Program-made: the position numbers and the translations under genes
Shown here: one piece after another, positions 29,523 to 38,314 of the stretch
Numbering within the stretch: position 1 is the stretch's first letter
How the letters are laid out: every line of letters begins with the position of its first letter
NCBI GenBank assembly: GCA_009731375.1
Contig: BJOX01000273.1
Span: 481,069-519,382 of the forward strand
Reading direction: 5' to 3'
Source of the DNA: Paulinella micropora
Taxonomy: Eukaryota > Cercozoa > Imbricatea > Euglyphida
DNA: 38,314 nucleotides
The notes under the pieces: generated by a model
The model's database searches: none
The model's input: only the letters and a program-made list of their open reading frames with translations
Told to the model about the DNA's origin: nothing

Positions 29523-29708
29523 TTACAAAATCTCGTCCAGGAAATTGTCCACGAAACGCATCCGCTCCGCCCAAATGTCTCGCCAGGGATGTCTCGCGCA
29601 GGGTTGATGCAGGCGCCGTCGCCATAGGGTCTGCAGAATGCCTGTCACTGACCAATACAGCTGGCCTTCAAAAAAGCAGACGCCACAGGTAGGACAGACT
29701 GCTAACAT
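29523..29708 (-). CDS. small cysteine-containing ORF, 61 codons
   Basis: ATG at 29708, stop at 29523, between the neighbouring ORFs of the cassette and on the same strand. It begins MLAVCPTCGVCFF, a CxxCxxC cluster that could bind zinc or iron, with another Cys later, and ends in an acidic helix (RMRFVDNFLDEIL). AT-rich spacers of about 45 bp before and 53 bp after it resemble compact viral gene spacing. No family recognised. Confidence 0.45.
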   Translation of the reverse strand: MLAVCPTCGVCFFEGQLYWSVTGILQTLWRRRLHQPCARHPWRDIWAERMRFVDNFLDEIL

Positions 29709-29753
29709 TTCGTAATTAATAGAACCAGAGGAAAAAAAGTATTTATTATTTTT

Positions 29754-30110
29754 TTACTGTTCAGCTAGGGCCCGGACTCTTTGGAAGAAACCGAGGAGAC
29801 ACCTGTTTACTTCCTCCCCTGTTTCCTTCCAGTCCTTGTCCTTTCTCTTGCGGATGGAGGCAATTAGCTTCCTGTATACCAGCACGTCGTGTTCAGTTTC
29901 GGGCTCAGGGGTTTTTCTCGCGATGGCCCACTCGTCCAGCCACGGGTCACACAGGCCAGCACCGGGCACAAGAAGGGGTGGCAAGGACATGTTCTCGCAC
30001 ATGTCCTTGTAGTCGACATAGCCGCAAGACTTCCACGCACCAGCCGCCAGCGGCTCGTGGTAGACTGGATTGACGTATTTTCTGACCACGCCCACGAGCT
30101 CGGCCGGCAT
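29754..30110 (-). CDS. unknown protein, 118 codons, virus-like cassette
   Basis: ATG at 30110, one base after the stop of the upstream ORF (TGATATG), so the two were probably co-transcribed. Reads VVRKYVNPVYHEPLAAGAW, CENMSLPPLLVPGAGLCDPW and a basic helix (YRKLIASIRKRKDKDWKE) before the C-terminal FFQRVRALAEQ. Soluble, no membrane segment. No family recognised. Followed by AATAAATAC, a possible poly(A) or viral-type AT-rich element. Confidence 0.6.
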   Translation of the reverse strand: MPAELVGVVRKYVNPVYHEPLAAGAWKSCGYVDYKDMCENMSLPPLLVPGAGLCDPWLDEWAIARKTPEPETEHDVLVYRKLIASIRKRKDKDWKETGEEVNRCLLGFFQRVRALAEQ

Positions 30111-30111
30111 A

Positions 30112-30576
30112 TCACTCCTCTTCCAGCAGGTGCAGACCCTTGTGCTCCGCGGCGATCAGACCGACCACGGTGCCCATCAACGGGTTCTCGGCGGGCACGG
30201 TCATTACCAGCTGATCCAACACAGAACACATCGCGTAGTGGCGATTGTCACTGCATACCCAATAACCGTAATTGCAGTTGTCGCCGTCGCCCGTAGTGTG
30301 AAAAACATGGACCGTGCGGTCGGATATGTCAACCAGTTCCTTCAACAGGTCTGATAACATGTCACTCAACGGGACGTACATGTAACTTCTGCGCTCGTAG
30401 AAGCGCTCTAAGGCCCGCCTCGCGTGTTCGGGCATCGGCTGGCGAGCGACCGCGCGGGTAAGCGGGGGCAGCTCCAGGCGGCGTCGCTTGCGGTTCTTGT
30501 CGTCTGTATCTGCGGTTGTTCGCTTTTTTTGCAGGGCTAGTAACATCGATATGTTTTCTGCGGTGGCGGGTGGCAC
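30112..30576 (-). CDS. unknown protein, 154 codons, virus-like cassette
   Basis: ATG at 30576. The N-terminus has a basic stretch (DKNRKRRRLELPPLTRAV) that could be a nuclear localisation signal; the middle has EHARRALERFYERRSYMYVP and LSDLLKELVDISDRT; the C-terminal half has Cys residues (GDGDNCNYGYWVCSDNRHY, AMCSVLDQLV). No family recognised. The KRRRL(E/D) word is also near the start of the fibre protein. It is the first gene of the minus-strand cassette. Confidence 0.6.
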   Translation of the reverse strand: MPPATAENISMLLALQKKRTTADTDDKNRKRRRLELPPLTRAVARQPMPEHARRALERFYERRSYMYVPLSDMLSDLLKELVDISDRTVHVFHTTGDGDNCNYGYWVCSDNRHYAMCSVLDQLVMTVPAENPLMGTVVGLIAAEHKGLHLLEEE

Positions 30577-31035
30577 CTACCGAGGAGGAGGGGGGTCATT
30601 AGTTTCGCTCTGGTTACCAAGGAGAAAATTTAGAGTGTTTTGCGGACACACGGAAATTTTCGCGGAAATTTGGTGGGATTTGCGGTCCGAAGGGAAAAAA
30701 GGCAATAGCCCCTGTTCCGGCTGCTGACTACTTCTGCTCGAGACACACTCGAGACTTCTGACCTTCTCGAGCCACGCCCCCCTCCCTGCCGCGTGCCGCA
30801 CAATGGTGGAGGGAGAAGGGAGGAGGGAGAGGGGAAAGTAACGGTCACGCGTGCCTGGTCCGGCCGGTACGGGGCCTAGGGATCGGTAAACCCGGAAAAG
30901 TTTTCTTCCCCTCAAATTCGACACATGGTAGAAAGAACGGGAGGCGGTACCACAATGTCGGCGGGAGGGGAGAAGGGAGAAGGGAAAGTAACGGTTACGC
31001 GTGCCCGCGTGCCGGTCCGAGGAAACTACCCCCCC
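30577..31035. repeat. GC-rich stretch with two direct repeats
   Basis: Copies at about 30790-30870 and 30941-31021 share CACAATG, GGGAGAAGGGAG and GGGAAAGTAACGGTYACGCGTGCC. They lie upstream of the minus-strand cassette and may include its promoter. A 205-codon ORF through here crosses the gap and is not credible. Confidence 0.6.
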
Positions 31036-31123
31036 NNNNNNNNNNNNNNNNNNNNNNNNNNNNNNNNNNNNNNNNNNNNNNNNNNNNNNNNNNNNNNNNN
31101 NNNNNNNNNNNNNNNNNNNNNNN
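31036..31123. other. assembly gap (88 N) flanked by C and G runs
   Basis: CCCCCCC, then N, then GGGGGGGGG followed by a C run. Coordinates across it are not reliable. Confidence 0.95.
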
Positions 31124-31212
31124 GGGGGGGGGCCCCCCCCCCCCCCCCCCGGGCCAGGCGCGGCAAATAGGGGGCGGTGCGCCACCCGCCCCACTGCTGC
31201 TTTTTTTCCTTT

Positions 31213-32436
31213 TAAAAATTTTCTGGGCCATTCGTCAAAAATTCAACCTTAGCGACAGGATTTTTGGCAAATGGCCCAGGATTTGTTTTTTCAGGCTACG
31301 GGTGGCCACCGCCGCTTTTAAAATTTTTTCAGAGCCATTTGTCAAAAATTCAACCTTAGCGACAGGATTTTTAACAAATGGCCCAGAATTTGTTTTTTCA
31401 GGCTACGGGTGGCACCCTCCGCCACTTGCAGTAAAATTCGGCCAAGTCCCCTTTCCGGGCCATTCGTCCACGGTCAGCTCCCTAGAGAAGGCTGATCTCT
31501 CGCAAATGGCCCACACCCATTTTTCAAGCCACAGGTGGCACACACCCGTGCCCACTACCAAACGGCTACGTGGCGCACCACCGCTATTCCCGTCATTTTT
31601 TACCTTCCGGGCCATTCGTCACCGGTCAGCTCCCTATAGGAGGCGAATCTCTCACAAAAGGCCCAGACTAATTTTTCAGGCAAGAGGTGGCACACCCGTG
31701 CCCACTACCGAACGGCTAAGTGGCGACCGCCACTTAGCCGTTTAGTAGGGGGTTCCGGTGCTCCCACCTCCTACCTGTTTTTTTGTAACATTTCGGGCCT
31801 TTTGTAGCCTATTGGACCCTTATAGGAGGCTAAGCTCTGACGAATGGCCCAACCCCAATCTTTTTTAGGTGAGAGGTGGGCACCAACCCGTATCCCACTA
31901 CCCAACGGCTAAGCGGCTTTTCCCGCTATTTCCCCTCCATTTTTTCAAACCACCGTTATTCCCGTAGTTTTTTCCTTTCCGGGCCCTTTGTCACCGGTCA
32001 GACCCTTATAGAAGGCGAAGTTCTTACAAAAGGCCAGGACTTTTTTTCCAGGTGAGAGGTGGCACACCTGTACCCACTACCGAACGGCTAAGTGGCACCG
32101 CCATTTAGCCTTTTAGTAGGGGGCTCCGATGCCCACCCGCTCCCTCTTTTTTTAACCCTCCGGGCCTTTTGTAACCTATTGGACCCTTAGAGGAGGCTAA
32201 GCTTTGACGAAAGGCCCGGACTAATTTTTCAGGCGAGAGGTGGCACACCCGTGCCCACTACCAAACGGCTAAGTGGCGACCGCCACTGGTTAGTTTAGTA
32301 GGGGGTTCCGGTGCCACCTGCTCCCTCTTTCTTTGACACTCCGGGCCTTTTGCATCCTATTGGACCCTTATAGGAGGCTGAGCTCTTACAGACTAATTTT
32401 TCAGGCGAGGGGTGGCACACCCGTATCACCCAATGA
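31213..32436. repeat. array of eight hairpin-forming monomers
   Basis: GGGCCATTCGTC-type words start monomers at about 31225, 31332, 31458, 31610, 31795, 31981, 32164 and 32344 (spacing 107 to 186). In most monomers GGGCC-TTTGTC pairs with ACAAATGGCCC about 45 bases later, and a TTTTTCAGGCNANRGGTGGC block follows. Several carry a second inverted repeat, clearest at 31701-31751 (CCCACTACCGAACGGCTAAG with its complement). No coding potential is supported. Confidence 0.82.
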
Positions 32437-32564
32437 CTAAATCAGGTTGACAGTGTAGCGGAGTCGGGGAAGTCTTCGAGTTCCTCACGGGCTCTGCCTA
32501 CGGATGCAAAGCATGTCAACCTATCGGACTTGGAGGAGGACACCATTTCATTAGTTACTAGGGC

Positions 32565-32790
32565 CGCCAGCTGCCTGCGATGTGGGCGTCTCATGCCCTC
32601 TGCCGCCTGCTGCTTGCAGCGTCAGGCTTCCGCCTCGGCCAGCTGCTTGCGATGTGGGCGTCTCATGCCCTCTGTCGCCTGCTGCTTGCTGCTGCGTCAG
32701 TGCCACTTCCACCTCGGCTAGCTGCCTGCGACGTGGGCGTCTCATGCACTCTGTCGCTTGCTGCTTGCTGCTGCGTCAGCGTACAAGCCA
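32565..32790. repeat. three-unit GC-rich minisatellite
   Basis: Units at about 32565, 32637 and 32715 (72 and 78 bp) share AGCTGCYTGCGAYGTGGGCG and CTCATGCCCTCTG. An open frame runs through (GVSCPLPPAACS type), but it continues into TAG repeats and has no independent support. Confidence 0.85.
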
Positions 32791-32837
32791 GCCACACACT
32801 AAGTCGGCAGCCGGCTTACTTCAAAAAAAATGTGTGG

Positions 32838-32839
32838 TC

Positions 32840-32889
<50 letters not shown>

Positions 32890-32961
32890 GAGTAGTAGTA
32901 GGAGGAGGAGTAGTGGTAATAGTTGTAGTAGTAGTAATGCTAGTGGTAGTAGTAGAGTAGC

Positions 32962-33031
<70 letters not shown>

Positions 33032-33092
33032 CTATTAGTAGTATTAGTAGTAAGTAGTAAGTAGTAGTTAGTAGTAGACGGTAGTAGTAGCC

Positions 33093-33166
<74 letters not shown>

Positions 33167-33195
33167 CTGAGTGGTAATAATAATAATAATAATAA

Positions 33196-33241
<46 letters not shown>
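32838..33241. repeat. (TAG)n array
   Basis: TAG trinucleotides with GGAG, GTGG, ATTAG and TAATAA interruptions. Confidence 0.96.
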
Positions 33242-33337
33242 TAGGTCACCATCTAGTCAAATCAATAGCTCTTCAGCTAACGATTTGTATGGATGACCAG
33301 AAGTTAAATTTGACTTCATTAAATCGAAGGCCTAGGC

Positions 33338-33383
33338 CTAGTAGTAGTAGTAATAGTAGTAGTAGGAGCAGTAGTAATAGACT

Positions 33384-33435
<52 letters not shown>

Positions 33436-33443
33436 TAGTAGTG

Positions 33444-33515
<72 letters not shown>

Positions 33516-33545
33516 ATAGTAGTAATAGACTGTAGTAGAAGTAGT

Positions 33546-33576
<31 letters not shown>

Positions 33577-33657
33577 GAAGAGGAGGAGGAGGAGCAGGAG
33601 CAGGAGCAGGAGCAGGAGGAGCAGGAGCAGGAGCAGGAGCAGGAGGAGAAGGAGCAG
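33338..33657. repeat. (TAG)n followed by GGAGCA repeats
   Basis: TAG units to about 33577, then GGAGCA/GGAGGA units (33585-33657). Confidence 0.95.
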
Positions 33658-34322
33658 AAGGAACAGCTGTCAGGCCTAGGAACAGGAGGAGCAGGAGCCA
33701 CGATCCAGTCACAGTATTAGTTACTTGATTAATTGAAAATAAGGAAGTAGGAGGAGAAGAACGAGCAGCCGCTGAGAACGAGCAGGAGAAAGAGGTCGGC
33801 TTAGACAACCAAGCACCCTACTCGTAACTGACTGCCGCGAAGAAACCTAATCAGTGCACGTGTAAATATGTTAATTCGTCAAGTGGCACCTGACCCTGTT
33901 TCCGGCCAGGCCACCCACACGCAAAAGTCGGTCTTTTTTCAAAAGTCGGTCCGTTGATTTTTAGCTCAGACGGTGATGACTTTGAGGTTATCGTTTGTAG
34001 GAACGCGAGGTCGGATTGAGGAGCGGTTGACACCATTCGAAAGCGGATGAGACGTAGATTTAACATAATTTTCATGTTGAAAAGTCAAGATGATAAGAAA
34101 ATAATTTTTAAAATTTAACATCTTAATTTCATAAATACAAAATTACTTTGAAAAACTAAGAACTCGAAGCGAAATCAAGAATTTGACAGCAGATTTCGAT
34201 TAATTTTAGTAAAAGAACTCATGCTATTTCTATTGAATTATTTTCAGAAGAATCGGATGTGCGTAACCTACTTAAATTTTTTTCAAAAATGAATTGATCA
34301 TGATTTTCTAGTAAGAAACCAA
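33658..34322. other. unassigned unique sequence
   Basis: A + strand piece at about 33747-33825 reads GEERAAAENEQEKEVGLDNQ before a TAA and might be a terminal exon, but evidence is limited to composition. The rest becomes AT-rich after 34060. No RNA gene seen. Confidence 0.4.
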
Positions 34323-34610
34323 TATAATATTGCTGTTGACATTCAAGACAACAAAAAAAATTGATTTTTCTGTTTTGGTTGGAATTTCAGTTTTGGTTGG
34401 AATTTTGATTTTGGGTGAAAATTTGAATTTTTCAAATTAACGGCTATATTCGTCCGCAAAATATCGTAAATTTTCGCGAAATGTTACCGTTAAATTTGAA
34501 AATTTGAATTTTTGTCACAAAAATGAAAAACTGTCACAAAAATGAAAATCTGACACAAAAATGAAAAACTAATTTTTGTTGTTGTCTTGAATGTCAACAG
34601 CAATATTATA
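34323..34610. mobile_element. 288 bp foldback element
   Basis: TATAATATTGCTGTTGACAT and the following TCAAGACAACAA at the left are repeated in inverse orientation at 34571-34610. Inner segments around AAATTTGAATTTTTCAAATT and TTAAATTTGAAAATTTGAAT also pair. It has three tandem TGTCACAAAAATGAAAAAC-like units (about 34513-34569). No ORF. Probably a MITE-like element; ends in TA, so a TA duplication is possible. Confidence 0.75.
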
Positions 34611-35360
34611 AATTAATTTTCAAGTTTAACAAACTGCCGTGCAGACCAAGCTCGAAATTAAAATTAAGTGTATTCTTCAATAATAACTTGAAATATTTCT
34701 GAATAGGTTTTACTGATTATTAAAGAACGATACTTGCTCAGTGACACTAGTATTAATAGATATATATAGCAAATATATTAATTTGACTATGATATTATAT
34801 TAATGTAGCAATTACCTAAAGCTAGAGATATGTATACTGTCTAGCATTATAATTTTCTCGATAGAATCAAGGAAACAATGAAAAATATATACATGACGTA
34901 CATGATTTGTAGTATTGTTAGTACAAAAAATTCGAGCATGAGGTTACGACTGATCATAGCTAGGATAGGAAAAAACAATAGGAATTTTGAATTGAAATCG
35001 AGCCAGTCTTGGACCTTCACTACATGCTGAGTTGCTACAATGTATGATAATAGTTATGTATTTCTATTTAGATGTTTTGAGTCCTGAGTTATGAATAGAA
35101 TATGAGAAAAAGAATCGATAGTTATTTCTTAGCCTTGCCCTTAGCCTTGACGTTACAAAATCGTTCGTGTTTTTTTTCGAGAGATCCACATGGCATACAG
35201 CCATAATAGGAACGACGACAACAACAATGAAGACAACAGAAACAGTAACACCAACAACCGGGGCACCGCCACACCATGAGTCCCAGGCTTGAAGCAACGA
35301 ACAGCTATGATCATCAAGTAACAATAACAACAGCAACACGAAGTCTCAGCTAAAATTATT
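34611..35360. other. AT-rich spacer
   Basis: No supported gene. On the minus strand 35131-35155 could read AKGKAKK and stop, like a basic protein C-terminus, but it is too short to call. Confidence 0.45.
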
Positions 35361-35950
35361 AAACAAACATATTGACAGTGATAGCCACAACAGCAGCAGA
35401 GACTGATACTATTAGCGTACGGAAACAAAACCAAACCCAGAACCACAAGGACAACAGTACAATTAGCAAGAAACAAAAACGTCGTCAATCGCAACAACAA
35501 CAACAACAACACCACCAGCAACACCAACAACAGCGACAACAACAAAAAGTTACAACATAAACGACAAAGGTATAACATCAACAACAACAGCAACAAGTTT
35601 GAACGACAGCAATATCAACGACAAGAACAACAACGACAAATGATCAACCATCACCGCAAACAAGGACATGGTCAACGACGAGATCAACCATGTTGTTAAG
35701 AACCTTGACAACAAACAATAATACAAATAACAACTGTAAACAACAACAGTAGTAATAAGAACAACAACAACAACATGAACAACTACAACATGAACAACTA
35801 CAACATGAAACAACAGCAACTGAAACCAAGCGATGAAACGTCAGCAACGAGTACACTGCCAAACGACAAAATGAACTAACAAAAATAAACGCACCTACAA
35901 CAACAACCACACAACAAACATCAACAACAGCAACAACAACAACAACAGCA

Positions 35951-35982
<32 letters not shown>

Positions 35983-36055
35983 AGCAGCAACAAACAACAA
36001 CAACAACATTGCAACAACACCAAGAACGGCAACGACAACAACTTGAACAACAACG

Positions 36056-36092
<37 letters not shown>

Positions 36093-36218
36093 CGACGACG
36101 ACGACGACGACAACGACAACGACATCATGACAACGACGACAACAACAACGACGACAACAACAACAACGACAACAATAACAACGACGACAACATTGTTACA
36201 GCACCAAGAACGGGAACG

Positions 36219-36260
<42 letters not shown>

Positions 36261-36367
36261 GCAACAACAATAAGGATGACGACGATGATAACGACGACGA
36301 CACGACGACAACAAGCAACAACAACAACGACAAGAACATTATTACAGCACCAACAACGGCAACAGCA

Positions 36368-36403
<36 letters not shown>

Positions 36404-36437
36404 CGATGACGACGACTATGACGACGACGACGACATC

Positions 36438-36470
<33 letters not shown>

Positions 36471-36588
36471 GAAACAACGAAAACAACGAAAACAACGAAA
36501 ACAACAAAAACAACAAAAAGGACAGCGACAACAGCACCAAACAATGATGATTTCAAACAACAACAACAACAAAAACAACAACAACAAC

Positions 36589-36627
<39 letters not shown>

Positions 36628-36655
36628 GAACAACAACAACTAAGAACACTAACAC
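35361..36655. repeat. CAA/ACG trinucleotide arrays
   Basis: About 1.3 kb of CAA with CAG, GAC, AAC and ACGA variants. The Gln-, Asn- and Thr-run ORFs on + and the Val/Leu/Cys-run ORFs on - come from the repeat; a real poly-Q/N exon cannot be excluded but has no flanking support. Confidence 0.92.
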
Positions 36656-36967
36656 GTTTGCTTGACATGAAGATGCAGCTTCAAAGCTCCTAGAAAAGAT
36701 ATTTTCATTATGTTGCAGTCACAAAGCCACAGCTACCATCATGGCAGATTCAAAGGTTCAAAGGCGTGCCTTGAAGCCGCTAAGCATCGATAGCGCGCAG
36801 CTGCTATATTAAAACCACGCCCATCCCTTAGCAAATAAATCCACACCAACTGCTGCTCGCTGGTGAATGCTTACAAGCACGCAGCACGCGGAAACCACTT
36901 TCACAACTTTCAGGCTTACTGTACCTAAAAATGCACGAAAAACCTGTGACGTGAAAAAACAAAACTG
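36656..36967 (+). promoter_or_regulatory. unique stretch with TATA-like motif
   Basis: Non-repetitive. CTATATTAAA at about 36804 lies some 160 bases before the ATG at 36968, with CACGCCC next to it. It could be the promoter of the candidate exon that follows; inference only. Confidence 0.3.
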
Positions 36968-37082
36968 ATGAACTTACTCCTACGGGTCCTACGTCCCCAG
37001 CTACTTACTTTTGCAATCCAACACCTACAGCGAGCACAAGCTCAATCAGATCACCTTCACCACCCCTCTGAAACCCGCAGGC
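36968..37082 (+). CDS. candidate first exon
   Basis: ATG then 38 codons in normal composition: MNLLLRVLRPQLLTFAIQHL, then QRAQAQSDHLHHPSETRR. Arg-rich, amphipathic, no acidic residue in the first 26, so it could be a mitochondrial targeting sequence. A GTACAA donor could lie at 37083, where CATA and GTT microsatellites begin, as in the introns of the gene at 15780. No partner exon is certain. Confidence 0.3.
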
Positions 37083-37373
37083 GTACAAACATACATACAT
37101 GCTTGTTGTTGTTGCTGTCTTTGCTGTTGTTGGTTGTTGTTGTTTTTGTCGTTGTCACTGTTGTTGTCTTAGCTAAACACTTCACTACCAGATTGCTGGT
37201 AGGATCTTCACCTCTACATACGTACATACATAACATACATTCTTGTTGTTGGTCGTGTCTCTCCCTCTCTCTCACTCTCTCTCTCACTCTCTCTCTCACT
37301 CTCTGTCTCTTTCTCTCTCTGTCTTTCTCTCTCTGTCTCTCGCTCTGTTTCTGTCTCTCTCTCTGTCTCTGTC

Positions 37374-37458
<85 letters not shown>
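37083..37458. repeat. CATA, GTT and CT microsatellites
   Basis: CATA (37088-37100), GTT/GTC (37103-37170), short unique piece, then CT with TGTCTCT variants (37256-37458). Confidence 0.93.
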
Positions 37459-37461
<3 letters not shown>

Positions 37462-38020
37462 AAACGGCCACGTAGCCAAGTGAGGTGATAGAGAAATAAT
37501 TATGGCTAGGCTATAGGTGGTCAAATTATTCTGAAGGCTGGCCAAGTTGGGGGTTGGGGGTTGCGGGGTTGGGAGCGGAGGGGTGTGGGGAGTGTGTGGG
37601 TAAAAACAAAACGAGAGAAACGGGACTCTGGGGAATGAGGGAGGTGCCTAGAGGGTCCTAACTGGTGTGTGGCGACTGGGAGTTCTGGAGTGGGCGTCGG
37701 GGGAGGCAGGGACAGAGGTGAGTGATTATACGCTGGAGGGAGGGAGTCAACGTTGGGAGCGAAAAACCTTGCAAGAAAGCTGGTGGGGGTTGGAGTAGGG
37801 GTGGTGAGGGTGGGTTTTGAGGAGTAAAGATGGTGCTAGGTAAAGTTGTGGGGGTTGTGGATGGGGTACGGGGTGGTGGGATGGGCGCTGATGAAGGCTC
37901 GGAGTGTGGTGTTTGATGGTGTGGCTCGGAAGGGCGTGGTTTTCTGTGGTGAGTCGCCCAGGTGGCTCGTTGAAGCGTTTGCTGTTGGGTTTTGGGGGTT
38001 GTTTTTGACTTGCTTGGACC
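37459..38020. other. G-rich unique stretch
   Basis: Strong G over C bias on +, with many GGGG and GGTGG words. No supported gene; the ORF beginning 37846 (Gly/Val/Trp-rich) runs into the repeat array. Confidence 0.5.
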
Positions 38021-38024
38021 GCCT

Positions 38025-38150
38025 ATGCTTGCTCTTGCTCTTGCTCTTACTCTTACTCTTACTCTTACTCTTACTCTTACTCTTACTCTTACTCTTACTC
38101 TTAAGCTTATTCTTACCCTTACTCTTACTCTTACTCTTACTCTTTCTCTA
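38025..38150. repeat. (CTTACT)n hexanucleotide array
   Basis: CTTGCT then CTTACT units, with one AAGCTTATT break at about 38103. Confidence 0.95.

Positions 38151-38314
<164 letters not shown>

Noticed and set aside
30577-31252. GC-rich ORFs upstream of the cassette (up to 205 codons)
   Set aside because: They cross the gap and contain direct nucleotide repeats read in different frames.
35131-35155. Basic C-terminus AKGKAKK on the minus strand, like a ribosomal protein tail
   Set aside because: Seven residues only; no upstream exon found.
36009-36693. Gln/Asn/Thr-run ORFs
   Set aside because: CAA-type repeat; all three frames on + are open for long stretches.

Overview
The window looks like nuclear DNA of a eukaryote. 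It holds a multi-exon gene with GT-AG introns, an LTR retrotransposon, short palindromic transposons, a short CCCTAA (TTAGGG-type telomere) tract and extreme microsatellite load (CT, CATA/CATG, TATC, CTA/TAG, CAA, TTC). A free-living protist is most likely; a plasmodial slime mould such as Physarum would fit, but that is inference only. Five runs of N are assembly gaps, most of them beside G, C or CT runs.

Layout. 1-3645: microsatellites, an AT-rich stretch with a ~357 bp tandem duplication, and one weak ORF. 3646-11481: a complete-length Ty1/copia retrotransposon on the + strand with 274/276 bp LTRs, a CTTTT target duplication, gag, protease, integrase, reverse transcriptase, RNase H and an extra 3' ORF. 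The LTRs are nearly identical, yet the coding part has frameshifts, stops and an inverted protease segment. 11482-15600: AT-rich spacer, long CATA/CATG arrays and a CA-rich unique stretch. 15600-25985: one gene on the + strand that I could rebuild as about 16 short exons separated by microsatellite-filled introns. It begins with ubiquitin-interacting-motif-like helices, amplified by tandem exon duplication, and ends in repeats of DGTPDMRY(S/K)AN(R/K) joined by Ser/Tyr/Pro-rich linkers. Its introns contain decayed exon copies and two palindromic transposon families, three copies each; one copy sits in a 5' splice site.

25974-26570: eleven copies of a small AATTG/CAATT hairpin. 26672-30576: a compact, intron-free, microsatellite-free cassette on the minus strand with three small unknown ORFs followed by a broken phage-like fibre gene (two discoidin-like domains around seven 29-residue NNPHGTS repeats). 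It reads as an endogenised virus-like segment. 30577-32440: GC-rich direct repeats, a gap, and eight divergent monomers that each fold into hairpins. 32441-38314: a three-unit minisatellite, TAG arrays, a 288 bp foldback element in AT-rich DNA, CAA-type arrays, a possible first exon at 36968, a G-rich stretch, and terminal CTTACT and TATC arrays running off the window.

The most notable items are the virus-like fibre cassette, the exon-shuffling gene with relic exons and a dated transposon insertion, and the copia element with half-tRNA-type primer site, gag start inside the LTR and microhomology-flanked protease inversion.
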